A DNA stretch of 64,000 nucleotides from an uncultured Bacteroidales bacterium (GCA_946616535.1 CAMOJA010000001.1:1-64000); one strand, 5' to 3'; numbered from the stretch's first letter, positions 17,288 through 26,551 are shown. Numbers and translations are program-made. Notes: generated by a model not told the origin, from the sequence alone.

Positions 17288-19381
17288 ATGTTCAAAACTA
17301 TTCTTAAACAACAAGGAATCCGTTTCCGTCAGTTCAGCCACAAGGCTTATGCAGCCTTTTGTTCGCTTCACCGGGAGGTGACTATCGGACGTGTGGCAGC
17401 GTATATGACGGATTTGGAGATGCTTAAAAGCGGTAAGTCTATCGCTGTTTCGGCCTTACTGCTTTTCTCAGGCATCGCTGCTGTGGAAGCCGATGAAGGT
17501 GTTCCGAAGGATTCCGTTCCATTAGAAGCCCGACAACTTAGTCTTCAGGAGGTGTTGGTCGTTTCTCACAAAGCTGAGGTTAATTCGGAAGCGTACCGGC
17601 TGATTACGCAGGTCTCGCAGGCCGAGATAGAAGCTCTGCCGGTTCAGACAGTAGCGGATATCTTGCAATACCTGCCGGGCGTGGATGTGCGAACCCGTGG
17701 CGCTAACGGCGCACAAGCGGATATCAGTATGCGCGGCGGTACGTTCGATCAGGTGTTAGTGCTGCTGAACGGGGTTCCGCTAAGTGATTTTCACACGGGG
17801 CATTATGCGCTGAATATCCCTGTTTCTACAGAGATGATCGAGCGCGTTGAAGTGCTGCAAGGTACTTCTGCCAACCTGCATGGCGCTTTCTCCGGAGCAA
17901 TCAATATTGTTACCAAATCTTCGCCGGAGATCTCTCTCAAACTGACGGCAGGCATGAACGGGTTGGTGAATCCCGAACTGGCCGCTTCTATACAAAAGAA
18001 TGAGGCGTTATTTAATGTCTCTGCCGAATACAGCCGTGCAGAAGGGTACTATGCACCCCGGCCGACGGAAAAAGAAGCTACGGCGTGCCGGAACTCGGAT
18101 TTTCAGTTAGCGAATATCTACTTCCAGACGCGCTGGAGAGGATTAGACGTCCAAGCCGGCGCACAATGGAAAGATGCAGGTCTCGGAATGGGGTATGGTT
18201 TTGGTTCGCAGGATCAGTTTGACGCCACCCGAACGGCTTTTGCTTCCGGTAGATATGAGCACCGGTGGGGCGCATGGCGGTTAGATGCACAAGCCGCGTA
18301 TAGAGCTAATTACGATCGCTATGAATGGCATCGGGACCAACGGTTATATGGCAATTTCCATTTCGCACAAACAGCCTCAGCGGCACTCTCTGCGCATTAT
18401 GCCTCAAAGATAGGAACGACTTCTTTTGGCATCAGCGTACGGAATGAAAACATGCACTCGACGAACCTTGGCGACACTATCAATCCCGATGGTCAGGTAC
18501 CCAATGTGGCGGATTTTCCCTTAGCAGATGTACGCGTGTTGGATCTTGTCAAAGGCGGTAATCGCTTTCATACGAACTACTATGCCGAGCAGAGTTTCTA
18601 TTATGCCGGACTTTCCGCTTCGATAGGTATTAACGGCACGTACAACACGCAATTCGGGCATCATTTGGGCGGCGGAGCGAACATCGGCTATGAGTTTAAA
18701 AAAGCCGGTACGGTCTATGTGAATGCCAACCGCTCCCTCCGAATGCCGACGTTCACGGATCTGTATTATAATGCCGGCAACCAACTCGGCAACCGCAACC
18801 TCAAACCCGAAGAAGCATGGTTGCTCTCCGTCGGTTATAAGGGAACATGGAGCGGATTGTCTTGGTCTGCCGATTGGTACTACCGGTGGGGAAAGAATAT
18901 CATCGATTGGGTATATGTCCCGACGGATACCAAGCGTCCTTTCCATGCCGAGAACCAGCAGCAGGTGAATGCGACAGGTCTTGAACTGTCACTCGCTTAC
19001 CGGCTGAATGAATGGCTGCGTTGCGTGTCGGTCGATTATGCGTATACGTATCTGGATCTGGATCTCAAAGAAGCCGGTTCGCGGTACTTGGATTACTTGA
19101 GTCACAAGTTAGCCATCCATCTGGAGCATGGCATCTATAAAGGCCTGGGTGCTTCATGGACCGTACGTTTTCAGAAACGCGAAGGGCAGTATAATAATGC
19201 CGAAGGCGAAGTGGCGGATTATCAGCCTGTTTGGCTCTTGGACGGTTCGGTTTATTGGCAAAACAAATACCTGCGTGTTTCTGCGGATTGCACGAACATA
19301 ACCAACACCCGCTATTACGATTACGGCGGTATCCTGCAGCCCGGCGCATGGGCGAAAATTAGCATCAAAGCGAAACTGTAA
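17288..19381 (+). CDS. TonB-dependent outer-membrane receptor (BtuB/CirA type)
   Basis: 697 aa. After an unusually long N-terminus (about 68 residues before the mature part; see findings) come a TonB-box-like region, the plug domain (TVADILQYLPGVDVRTRG, then ISMRGGTFDQVLVLLNGVPL and NIVTKSSPE) and a 22-strand-type barrel with the conserved NLKPEEAW segment and a C-terminal NITNTRYYDYGG...KL end. Such receptors import siderophores, cobalamin or other large nutrients using energy from TonB-ExbBD. No cobalamin or other riboswitch is visible upstream, so the substrate is unknown. Convergent with, and overlapping by 17 bp, the phosphodiesterase gene. Confidence 0.93.
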   Translation: MFKTILKQQGIRFRQFSHKAYAAFCSLHREVTIGRVAAYMTDLEMLKSGKSIAVSALLLFSGIAAVEADEGVPKDSVPLEARQLSLQEVLVVSHKAEVNSEAYRLITQVSQAEIEALPVQTVADILQYLPGVDVRTRGANGAQADISMRGGTFDQVLVLLNGVPLSDFHTGHYALNIPVSTEMIERVEVLQGTSANLHGAFSGAINIVTKSSPEISLKLTAGMNGLVNPELAASIQKNEALFNVSAEYSRAEGYYAPRPTEKEATACRNSDFQLANIYFQTRWRGLDVQAGAQWKDAGLGMGYGFGSQDQFDATRTAFASGRYEHRWGAWRLDAQAAYRANYDRYEWHRDQRLYGNFHFAQTASAALSAHYASKIGTTSFGISVRNENMHSTNLGDTINPDGQVPNVADFPLADVRVLDLVKGGNRFHTNYYAEQSFYYAGLSASIGINGTYNTQFGHHLGGGANIGYEFKKAGTVYVNANRSLRMPTFTDLYYNAGNQLGNRNLKPEEAWLLSVGYKGTWSGLSWSADWYYRWGKNIIDWVYVPTDTKRPFHAENQQQVNATGLELSLAYRLNEWLRCVSVDYAYTYLDLDLKEAGSRYLDYLSHKLAIHLEHGIYKGLGASWTVRFQKREGQYNNAEGEVADYQPVWLLDGSVYWQNKYLRVSADCTNITNTRYYDYGGILQPGAWAKISIKAKL

Positions 19382-20348
19382 GCACAATCGGCAGGTGGTC
19401 TGAAAAGCCGTCTTTCTGATAGCGGAAACCATTATACGTCCGCTTGGGTCTGAGATCCAGATATTTCTCATCCGGCTCTTGAATCCAAGCGGCGTTGTAT
19501 ATCTCCGCTCTGCTGAGGCTGTCTAAAGAAGGCGAGGTGTAAAAATGATCCAGACACGTCCATCGTCCTTGGTACTTATGCGTTCCCTCTCCCTTCATCC
19601 TTTCATCCTTTAACCCTTTCACCTCTAAGTCCTCCGCATTCATATCACCCATCACTACGATCTTCGCCTCAGCTTGTATTTTAAAAACGGAATCTACCGC
19701 CTCTTCCAACACCTCTTTCGCTACCCTTCTCTTCCATTCACTCTCTGCTTTCCCGCCTCGTTGACTTGGTAAATGACACACAAAGAAATGAACCGTATCT
19801 CGCTTATCGATTTGCGCACATACATATAAAATATCCCGGGTAATTAACCTTTCACCATTCACCCTTTCACCTTTCACCTTTATCGCCCTTGTGGCGATCG
19901 TATCTACTCTTCCCTTTTTGTATATCAACGCTACGTCAATACCTCGTCGATCGGGACTCTCATAGTGCACAAAATCATATTCACCGGGCCGCAAGGTATA
20001 GCAAAGCCTTTTGACGCAAAGGGCATTTTCGACTTCCTGCAACCCCACTATATCTACCCCATCCCACTCGCCGATATTTGTCAGCACGCGGGCGATATTT
20101 TCGACCTTCCGGTAGTACCGCGTATAGCTCCATCGTCTCTCCCCTTCCGGTGTCCATTCACTATCATCTTTCAAACTGTCCCGCTCCGGATAAAAGAGGT
20201 TCTCTACATTATAACTGACCACTTTCAATGGCTCCGCAAAAACGACATTCATACCCATCCCTAGTCCAAAACAGACTAACGAGACACTAACGAGAGAGAA
20301 TCGAATCGGAGTCAAATGCAGGGTATGTACTAGGCGAGTAAGAGTCAC
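19365..20348 (-). CDS. Exported endonuclease/exonuclease/phosphatase family protein
   Basis: 327 aa from a GTG start at 20348, which overlaps the sufS stop (GTGA). The N-terminus is a signal peptide (VSVSLVCFGLGMGMNVVFA). The EEP core shows KVVSYNVENLF, IVGLQEVEN with the catalytic glutamate, GIDVALIYKK, VMGDMNAED and the final FSDHLPIVLTV with the catalytic histidine. The enzyme is Mg-dependent and cleaves phosphodiester or phosphomonoester bonds; substrate unknown. The frame contains two blocks of short tandem repeats (about 19594-19627 and 19851-19885) that encode charged insert loops. Confidence 0.87.
   Translation of the reverse strand: MTLTRLVHTLHLTPIRFSLVSVSLVCFGLGMGMNVVFAEPLKVVSYNVENLFYPERDSLKDDSEWTPEGERRWSYTRYYRKVENIARVLTNIGEWDGVDIVGLQEVENALCVKRLCYTLRPGEYDFVHYESPDRRGIDVALIYKKGRVDTIATRAIKVKGERVNGERLITRDILYVCAQIDKRDTVHFFVCHLPSQRGGKAESEWKRRVAKEVLEEAVDSVFKIQAEAKIVVMGDMNAEDLEVKGLKDERMKGEGTHKYQGRWTCLDHFYTSPSLDSLSRAEIYNAAWIQEPDEKYLDLRPKRTYNGFRYQKDGFSDHLPIVLTVSL
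19851..19885. repeat. Five 7-bp tandem repeats inside the EEP gene
   Basis: Units TTCACCA, TTCACCC, TTTCACC, TTTCACC, TTTATCG. On the coding strand they give a GGTGAAA-type repeat read as a KGERVNGER-like loop. A second block with an 8-bp period lies at 19594-19627. Confidence 0.7.
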
Positions 20349-21547
20349 ATCAATATACTTTGTGCTTTTTTCAAGGCTGTTATAAACGCATCCACATCGG
20401 CTTTGTCGTTGTATAATCCGAACGAGACGCGCACCGTTCCGGGTACCCCCATCGCATCTATCAACGGTTCTGCACAATGATGTCCGGTACGCACAGCCAC
20501 ACCTTGCTGGTCGAGTAGGGTACCTACATCAAACGGATGGATGGTGCCTACATTAAAGCTGATGACTCCGGCTTTGGGTTGATGTTCGGCATAGATATGT
20601 ACACCTTCGATGGCGGATAGTTGTGCTTCGCAGTATTCGGTCAGTTCGCGTTCATGTGCTTCGATAGCTTCCCAGCCGAGGGCTTGGATATAGTCTATCG
20701 CTTTAGAAAGAGCATAACTACCTACGAAATTCGGCGTACCTGCTTCGAACTTATATGGCAATTCATTATACGTCGTTCCGCTCCACCGCACATGGTTGAT
20801 CATCTCGCCTCCTCCTTCGTGCGGCGGTAGTTTCTCTAACCACGCACGCTTGCCGTAAAGCACACCGATGCCTGTCGGACCGTACATCTTATGACCCGAA
20901 AAAGCCATAAAATCGCAATCCAAAGCCTGCACGTCCACGTGCATATGCGGTACACTCTGCGCCCCATCGAGGCAGACTGGTATGCGTTTCTCGTGGGCGA
21001 GACGGATGATCTCTTCCACGGGTTGAATCGTACCTAACACATTGCTCACATGTGCCACACTCACTAACTTTGTCCGAGCGCTCAGAAGCCCCTTAAAAGC
21101 CTCGAGATCGAGCGTGAGGTCCTCGCGTAAGGGAATATGCCGTAACACCGCTTTCTTGCGCTCACAGAGCATCTGCCAGGGAACGATGTTCGAATGGTGT
21201 TCCAACCCGCTAACAATAATCTCATCTCCTTTGGAGATAAACGCCTCTCCAAAGGAGAAAGCCAAGGCATTGAGGCTATCTGTCGTTCCCTTCGTGAAGA
21301 TGATCTCATCGCTACTCTTTGCCCCGATGAAATCCGCCACTTTCTGCCGTGACTCTTCGTGCTTACTCGTCGCTACTTGACTCAAATGATGCACTCCCCG
21401 ATGGATATTGCTGTTCCAATGACAGTATGCCTCCACGATAGCATCCACTACCTGCTGAGGCTTCTGACTCGTAGCTGCGTTATCCAAGTACACCAAATCC
21501 CGTCCGTGTACCTGCTCCTTCAATATCGCAAAATCCTGTCTATTCAT
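20345..21547 (-). CDS. sufS: Cysteine desulfurase, SufS/CsdA type
   Basis: 400 aa PLP enzyme that removes sulfur from cysteine for Fe-S cluster assembly. Seen: LDNAATSQKPQ near residue 22, NIHRGVHHLS, HHSNIVPW, the PLP-lysine motif SGHKMYGPTG and the active-site cysteine loop RTGHHCAEPL near residue 360. The other suf genes are not adjacent; here it sits between the GldB and EEP genes. The EEP start overlaps its stop codon. Confidence 0.96.
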   Translation of the reverse strand: MNRQDFAILKEQVHGRDLVYLDNAATSQKPQQVVDAIVEAYCHWNSNIHRGVHHLSQVATSKHEESRQKVADFIGAKSSDEIIFTKGTTDSLNALAFSFGEAFISKGDEIIVSGLEHHSNIVPWQMLCERKKAVLRHIPLREDLTLDLEAFKGLLSARTKLVSVAHVSNVLGTIQPVEEIIRLAHEKRIPVCLDGAQSVPHMHVDVQALDCDFMAFSGHKMYGPTGIGVLYGKRAWLEKLPPHEGGGEMINHVRWSGTTYNELPYKFEAGTPNFVGSYALSKAIDYIQALGWEAIEAHERELTEYCEAQLSAIEGVHIYAEHQPKAGVISFNVGTIHPFDVGTLLDQQGVAVRTGHHCAEPLIDAMGVPGTVRVSFGLYNDKADVDAFITALKKAQSILM

Positions 21548-21579
21548 ACAATGCTTGTTTGCCTACGGATGCGATCCGG

Positions 21580-22584
21580 TTAAGGCTTGTAAAAACTTTG
21601 TTCCAATATTCTTTGTGCATCGCCCTCTGCCATCAATTCCTGCAGACTTACATTCTCGTTATGTTCCATAAAACTCTCCACAATCCGCCAACCCAACCAA
21701 ATACCGAGTCTGCCGGGGCTGTCTTGCGACACTTCCAAAGTAAACGGACCATCATTCAGATAACTGGATATCACCAGACTCTCGGTCTTGAACAGATCCC
21801 GTTTATCCATCACCAAGTGCCATATAGCTCGTTCGTTCTTTACACACCAATCCCATTGCTCTTTGGTCCAACCCATCACTTCGTATCCCGGTAACTCATC
21901 GTAGATCTGTGCTGTCAGATACATGATCTTGCCGCGGTAGATCATCTGGTCTAACAAACGGTTCTGTTTACTCGTGTAGAGTAGGGTATGAAACAGGTAC
22001 GCACTCACCACATCCACCGGAATACACTCCTTGCGCATCGTCTGTTTCTGGTATTCATATACCACCCGGTTATAATACTCATAGTCGCTTCCTAAATACA
22101 TATCTGCTCCCACGCCGATATACTCGTCCCGGAAGAAGATAGAAGCGTTAAAACCCGAGATGAACAGATAAAGGGTAGGGATCTCTGTTTCCGGATAAAG
22201 ATATTGTATACGCGAAAAACCCTTATTCAGTTCTTTTTGCAGGTCGCTGATATCCGCAAACAGCTCTTTCTCCCGCTCGTTCGTGTACTTAAACCCATAC
22301 AGCGTATCGTTCAAAAACTGCGGTAACACCTCTGCCAGATATGCTGTGTCGTAAGACGGAATACCCAATACACTCTCCACCCAGTCTTGCATGAACTCCG
22401 GATATTCATCATACAGCACCTGAATATCCTGTTTTACCGTCGCTTCATGTACATTCAGCAATGCATTATCGAAACGCACGATTTCCACTTCCTGCGTCGC
22501 AATATCCTTCGGCCAATACGTCCGTCCCTTCTGACATCCCGTCAGTACCAAACAACTAAGCAGTATGTATATGATTTTTTTCAT
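21580..22584 (-). CDS. gldB: Gliding-motility lipoprotein GldB homologue
   Basis: 334 aa with a lipoprotein signal peptide and lipobox VLTGC. The body resembles GldB: FDNALLNV, YPEFMQDWVESVLG, FIGVGADMYLG-like segment (IGVGADMYLGSDY) and a late WLGWRIVESFMEHN stretch. GldB occurs widely in Bacteroidota, including non-gliding species, and contributes to type IX secretion/gliding systems or related envelope functions. It is 3 bp downstream of the LolD-type ATPase gene, so both are cotranscribed. Confidence 0.85.
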   Translation of the reverse strand: MKKIIYILLSCLVLTGCQKGRTYWPKDIATQEVEIVRFDNALLNVHEATVKQDIQVLYDEYPEFMQDWVESVLGIPSYDTAYLAEVLPQFLNDTLYGFKYTNEREKELFADISDLQKELNKGFSRIQYLYPETEIPTLYLFISGFNASIFFRDEYIGVGADMYLGSDYEYYNRVVYEYQKQTMRKECIPVDVVSAYLFHTLLYTSKQNRLLDQMIYRGKIMYLTAQIYDELPGYEVMGWTKEQWDWCVKNERAIWHLVMDKRDLFKTESLVISSYLNDGPFTLEVSQDSPGRLGIWLGWRIVESFMEHNENVSLQELMAEGDAQRILEQSFYKP

Positions 22585-22587
22585 GTC

Positions 22588-23238
22588 TTACTTAATTTTT
22601 CCATCTACGATTTCTATCGTCCGATCGGCTATCCCTGCTAACTCTTTATCATGCGTGACCAGCAATATCGTTTGTCCGTATTCCTTGCGCAATTGCAGCA
22701 ACAGCGCACTTAACTCTTTCTTGTTCTGCGTGTCCAGACTACCGGTCGGTTCATCCGCCAGAATGATATCCGGTGCCATCATCAACGCTCTCGCTGCGGC
22801 TACACGCTGTTTCTCTCCGCCCGATAACTCATTCGGCTTGTGATCCATGCGTTCCGCCAAACCCAACTCGCGCAGTAACTTCTCCGCTCTCGGTTTATAG
22901 TCCGTTTCTTTCTCACGCGCAATCATGGCCGGAATACATACGTTCTCCAATGCCGTGAACTCCGGTAATAACTGATGGAACTGGAAGATGAACCCGATAT
23001 GTTTGTTGCGGAAAGCCGCTAACTCACGGTCTTTCATCGTAAACACATCCGTTCCGTCCATCAACACCTGACCATTCGTCGGACGATCTAATGTACCGAT
23101 GATCTGGAGTAGGGTAGTCTTACCGGCTCCGCTCTTGCCGATGATCGCTACGATCTCGCCTTTCTTAACCTCCAGGTTCACACCCTTCAGTACCTCCAAA
23201 TCACCAAACGATTTGTGTATGTTTTTAACTTCTATCAT
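22588..23238 (-). CDS. lolD: ABC transporter ATP-binding protein, LolD/MacB type
   Basis: 216 aa ATPase. Walker [10 protein letters not shown] at about residue 34, Q-loop in [12 protein letters not shown], signature [10 protein letters not shown], Walker [13 protein letters not shown] and the H-loop VTHD. The [10 protein letters not shown] segment after the Q-loop is typical of LolD-type ATPases that act with LolC/E to extract lipoproteins from the inner membrane. The permease partner is not nearby, so the precise transporter is inferred. Confidence 0.88.
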   Translation of the reverse strand: MIEVKNIHKSFGDLEVLKGVNLEVKKGEIVAIIGKSGAGKTTLLQIIGTLDRPTNGQVLMDGTDVFTMKDRELAAFRNKHIGFIFQFHQLLPEFTALENVCIPAMIAREKETDYKPRAEKLLRELGLAERMDHKPNELSGGEKQRVAAARALMMAPDIILADEPTGSLDTQNKKELSALLLQLRKEYGQTILLVTHDKELAGIADRTIEIVDGKIK

Positions 23239-23243
23239 AACTA

Positions 23244-23278
23244 TCCACTTTCCACTTTTAACTTTCCACTTTTATTCC
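23244..23278. repeat. Five 7-bp tandem repeats between hydrolase and lolD genes
   Basis: Units TCCACTT, TCCACTT, TTAACTT, TCCACTT, TTATTCC. The block fills most of the 33-bp gap and runs into the last codons of the hydrolase gene. Confidence 0.7.
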
Positions 23279-24357
23279 CCAATTCCCAACTCCTCGCATG
23301 CGGTTTTCGAAAACCGTTGATAGGATTTCATATGGGAGCCGAATTTGTCGAACTCATATCGTACGTTCTCCAGCTCTCCCCAACAGCGCCGCAGATGCTC
23401 CGAATTATGAAATCCGACTACATTGTCATTCGTCGAATGGAAGATATACGTCTTTGCTTTCGGTCGCCAACTCGGACAGATAATCTCTTGCCCTACCGGA
23501 TGGTCATCAATCGGATAATGCACCAAACTCGAGCGTAACAATCCCTCGTAAATACGCTGCGTAGCCGGTTGGCTCTTATCCCGCCCCTTCTTGCTTAACC
23601 AATGACTCAACCGATGAACCGGAGTCCTAAACCAAACGCTTACAAAACCTTGCTTCTTCTTCCGTACGAATCGTTTCTCTATTTTCTCAGTCGCCTTTGT
23701 GAAATAATCTTTCGTGTCCAGACCTAACTGATAGGCCATGTCTGTACCCAAAACCAGCATCGGAATAGTTACCGGCATACCCGTTTTATTTTTCTGTACG
23801 CAATAGTCAAACTCCGATGCCACATCATACGGACCACCTCCGGCATAGCAGGCTTTCACGGGCAATTGTTCCGCGTAGCGTTCTTCCAATAACTTCAGGC
23901 ACCAAACCGCAGTTGCTCCACCTTGCGAAAAACCAAAGATGATAATGCTGTCGGTCTCTATCTTCACAGCCATCGTGTCCAACATCGGCCGTACCGCCAA
24001 CAGCATATCTACACAATGGCGCGCGGTGAACTCGCCGCATAGATACGGATGAATACTGTCTTGCGTTGCTCCGTAACCCATATAATCGGGCATCACAAGC
24101 ACATACTTCGTCCCCAACCGCCGCTCTTCGTACATCGGCTTATTGGATGGCACTTCCTCATTACTTGTATGCGTCCCATGCAGCAGCAGAATGATACCTT
24201 TCGCCGAATCCGCAGGAGCAGTCAACCGACCCGATAACTCGATCGGCTTCCCGAACTGGTCCACAGACGGATAAAGAACTACCTGTTCCGTAGCCCGACT
24301 TATCGTCCATACGACTGCCATCAGCAGACTCAATCCTATCATTCGTTTCCCCCACAT
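23272..24357 (-). CDS. Exported alpha/beta hydrolase
   Basis: 361 aa. An N-terminal signal sequence precedes an alpha/beta hydrolase domain: oxyanion region LLLHGTH near residue 58, VMPDYMGYG, the nucleophile elbow GFSQGG with Ser144, an aspartate in STNDNVVGF and a likely catalytic histidine in FGSHMKSY near the C-terminus. The arrangement recalls secreted lipase/peptidase relatives; an esterase role is plausible but the substrate is unknown. It is the first gene of the run down to the EEP gene, behind the promoter at 24380. Confidence 0.85.
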   Translation of the reverse strand: MWGKRMIGLSLLMAVVWTISRATEQVVLYPSVDQFGKPIELSGRLTAPADSAKGIILLLHGTHTSNEEVPSNKPMYEERRLGTKYVLVMPDYMGYGATQDSIHPYLCGEFTARHCVDMLLAVRPMLDTMAVKIETDSIIIFGFSQGGATAVWCLKLLEERYAEQLPVKACYAGGGPYDVASEFDYCVQKNKTGMPVTIPMLVLGTDMAYQLGLDTKDYFTKATEKIEKRFVRKKKQGFVSVWFRTPVHRLSHWLSKKGRDKSQPATQRIYEGLLRSSLVHYPIDDHPVGQEIICPSWRPKAKTYIFHSTNDNVVGFHNSEHLRRCWGELENVRYEFDKFGSHMKSYQRFSKTACEELGIGE

Positions 24358-24379
24358 ATACGAAAAAACCTTTGCGGCG

Positions 24380-24411
24380 CAAAATTACTACAATTTTTTT
24401 AAATTTGCAAG
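24380..24411 (-). promoter_or_regulatory. Promoter of hydrolase-lolD-gldB-sufS-EEP run
   Basis: On the minus strand CTTG (24408-24411), 20 bp, TAATTTTG (24380-24387). The surrounding 48 bp are nearly identical to the promoter at 26520. Confidence 0.75.
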
Positions 24412-24415
24412 ATTT

Positions 24416-24529
24416 TTAGCAAAAAAATAATCGATTCTGCCCTTTCGCCAAGCCGACATAGGCCAAAAGAATCAGATTCATCATAAGCGCATAGATGATA
24501 GCCGGAATATTGAAATCCAACAAGACCAA
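24416..24529 (-). CDS. Possible small membrane peptide
   Basis: A 37-codon frame with a TTG start, 4 bp after the S41 peptidase stop. It encodes one hydrophobic helix (IPAIIYALMMNLILLAYVGLA) followed by a basic tail KGQNR. The composition looks protein-like, and the frame reaches from the peptidase gene almost to the next promoter. It may be a real small protein or the remnant of a longer one; no ATG gives a full-length version. Confidence 0.3.
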   Translation of the reverse strand: MVLLDFNIPAIIYALMMNLILLAYVGLAKGQNRLFFC

Positions 24530-24533
24530 TCAA

Positions 24534-25559
24534 TCATTGCTTCAGGTCGTTTTCTATTAACTCTATCGCTTTCTCGATGATATCGTCCTTATCCGTACTT
24601 ACCATCGTCACTTTCACATCCGGTTCAATACCCTCTTCGATATCCTTCTTGTCCGCATCATACATCCGTACGCTCGAGAAACGAACGGTCCATCCGCACG
24701 GCATCTCATAACTCATCGGCATTCCTCCACCTCCTCCGCTTGTGCCGCCAACTAAAAGCACATGATCCGCATACCGCATCATATTCACAAAACTGTTCGT
24801 GGCCGAATAACTTCTTCGATTACATAGCACTACCGTCGGTCGAAGCCATTTACTTCCTACCAGCGAAGCGTCTGCATGTAACTCCTCCAACTCCGAGAAA
24901 TCAGTATGCCCGGGACCTGTCTTATGTTGCCAATAACCTACCAGACGATCGTCTGTAAAGAAAGGCGAAGCTAACTTATACGCATTGGTTAAATCTCCTC
25001 CTCCATTATTCCGTACGTCTATTATCAACCCCTTGCAGTCTTTAAATGCCGTGAAAATCCAGTATATATTACTGTTCGAAAAACCGCTCGAGAAGCTCGA
25101 ATAATAGATATACCCGATACTGTCATTGGCTATCGTGCAGTAGTATAACCCGCCTGCCACTCGATAATTCTGCATATACATCGCCTGGATCTGTGAATTG
25201 AAATTAGCCGGAAACGTATCGTACCAAGCCGTGCTATGCGAGACATCAAAAGGTGTATAGAGATTCACATGTCCATCGTGCAACGAGTCTAACATCCCGG
25301 CGCATAGATCGAAAAGTGCTACCGGATCTGTCTTCTCCAACATCTCTGCTTGCGCGATATACTCCTCATGAATGGCATTCCAGTCAATCCCCTTTTCCTC
25401 AATATAGCAATACCGGGTGTCGATAATCTGCCATAACGCCTCTACGTTCTCCACGGGATCGGTCGAATAAGACATCTCCTCACTCGAATGACACGCCGTC
25501 AGAATCCATCCTGCCAGCATTCCCATCAATCCGTATCGTATGATTCTTCGTATGCTCAT
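24534..25559 (-). CDS. S41-family peptidase, lipoprotein
   Basis: 341 aa with lipobox ILTAC (Cys23). The S41 (C-terminal processing/tricorn) core shows DSLHDGHVNLY, GLIIDVRNNGGGD near residue 178, the likely nucleophile region NRRSYSATNSF (Ser250/252) and a late GTSGGGGG loop. There is no evident PDZ domain. Likely anchored at the cell envelope. Start ATG overlaps the upstream OMP gene stop (ATGA). Confidence 0.87.
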   Translation of the reverse strand: MSIRRIIRYGLMGMLAGWILTACHSSEEMSYSTDPVENVEALWQIIDTRYCYIEEKGIDWNAIHEEYIAQAEMLEKTDPVALFDLCAGMLDSLHDGHVNLYTPFDVSHSTAWYDTFPANFNSQIQAMYMQNYRVAGGLYYCTIANDSIGYIYYSSFSSGFSNSNIYWIFTAFKDCKGLIIDVRNNGGGDLTNAYKLASPFFTDDRLVGYWQHKTGPGHTDFSELEELHADASLVGSKWLRPTVVLCNRRSYSATNSFVNMMRYADHVLLVGGTSGGGGGMPMSYEMPCGWTVRFSSVRMYDADKKDIEEGIEPDVKVTMVSTDKDDIIEKAIELIENDLKQ

Positions 25560-26500
25560 AAGCGTGCGTTAGCGCGTGTCTTGTACTTCCAGCAGCAACC
25601 TACCACCAGACATATCTGATTGCGCATAAAATGCATATATTTCGTATTGTAATACACAAAATAATGTTCCGCTCCAATACGCCAAGTGGTGTGGGGGAAC
25701 TGCAGGTCCAGACTCAAGTCATGCTCCACGGTGTGATGATTCCAATGCCCGGAGCAACGTGCTACAGCCGGAACTCCCTCCGTGATCTCATAGTACGACT
25801 CCCCGTATTCCGGCAGGTAATCAAAACCAATCAGGTTTGTTCGTACCGTATACTGCAGCCGATAACTCGTTTTCTTGCCGTAAAACGACCAACTAATCCC
25901 TCCCATCGCCATAGCATCTATGGCAACATCGAACGAAAGCGGTTTATTCACATTATTCGCAAGATATCGCGCCGCAAAACAACCTTCTAAATAGGGTCCC
26001 ACAAAAACCTGCAGACGATCCTCTATCCATTTCCAGCGGTAATAAGCACCCCAACCGCACTCAATCTGAAAACCCCAGAACATATTCGATCCCGCTGAAC
26101 TGATATATCTCGCCATACCGATATCAGCTCTACCTACATGCTCCCAGTTCACTAACTTACCCGCTTTACCTAACTTCGTGTCTTGACGAAACGGTTGCCA
26201 CCACTCACTACCCAAACCGAATTGCAAACCCTTATAACCCAACGGACTGAGATAGGTATCCAATTGGTATCCTCCTCCCACTTTCGCCTTCAGCACGTAA
26301 TCATGCTCCACGCTCTCTCCCGGCACAGCTATCCCGCTCTCCGCTTGCATGGCTATCTCGCTCTCTCCCGGCATACACGTTCTGCTCTCTCTCGGCACAG
26401 CTATCCCGCTCTCCGCCGGCGCAACTGTGGCTTGCTCGCTCTCCGCGCAAACCCCCATCGCCCAAAGCATCATAAGCAGTATACCGATACACCGGTTCAT
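25556..26500 (-). CDS. Probable outer-membrane protein (DUF3316-like), repeat-bearing N-terminus
   Basis: 314 aa with a signal peptide ending near residue 19 (MGVCAES). Residues about 20-65 consist of imperfect repeats built on ESGIAVP and PGES; after them the sequence shows alternating aromatic/polar strands (GYQLDTYLSPLGYKG, TSYRLQYTVRTNLIGFDY) of a small outer-membrane beta-barrel. The start LSPLGYKGLQ recalls DUF3316 proteins of Bacteroidota, but I hold this loosely. It is translationally coupled to the S41 peptidase, suggesting a joint envelope task. Confidence 0.7.
   Translation of the reverse strand: MNRCIGILLMMLWAMGVCAESEQATVAPAESGIAVPRESRTCMPGESEIAMQAESGIAVPGESVEHDYVLKAKVGGGYQLDTYLSPLGYKGLQFGLGSEWWQPFRQDTKLGKAGKLVNWEHVGRADIGMARYISSAGSNMFWGFQIECGWGAYYRWKWIEDRLQVFVGPYLEGCFAARYLANNVNKPLSFDVAIDAMAMGGISWSFYGKKTSYRLQYTVRTNLIGFDYLPEYGESYYEITEGVPAVARCSGHWNHHTVEHDLSLDLQFPHTTWRIGAEHYFVYYNTKYMHFMRNQICLVVGCCWKYKTRANARL
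26303..26443. repeat. Coding minisatellite in the OMP N-terminus
   Basis: Repeated CTCTC-rich units encode degenerate copies of ESGIAVPRES / PGESEIAMQA just after the signal peptide. Copy number may vary between strains without breaking the frame if units are multiples of three. Confidence 0.7.
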
Positions 26501-26519
26501 AAAACCTTCATTTTGGCTG

Positions 26520-26551
26520 CAAAATTACTATAAATTTTCTAAATTTGCAAG
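26520..26551 (-). promoter_or_regulatory. Promoter of OMP-S41 unit
   Basis: On the minus strand CTTG (26548-26551), 20 bp, TAATTTTG (26520-26527), 20 bp before the OMP start codon. Near-copy of the promoter at 24380. Confidence 0.75.
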
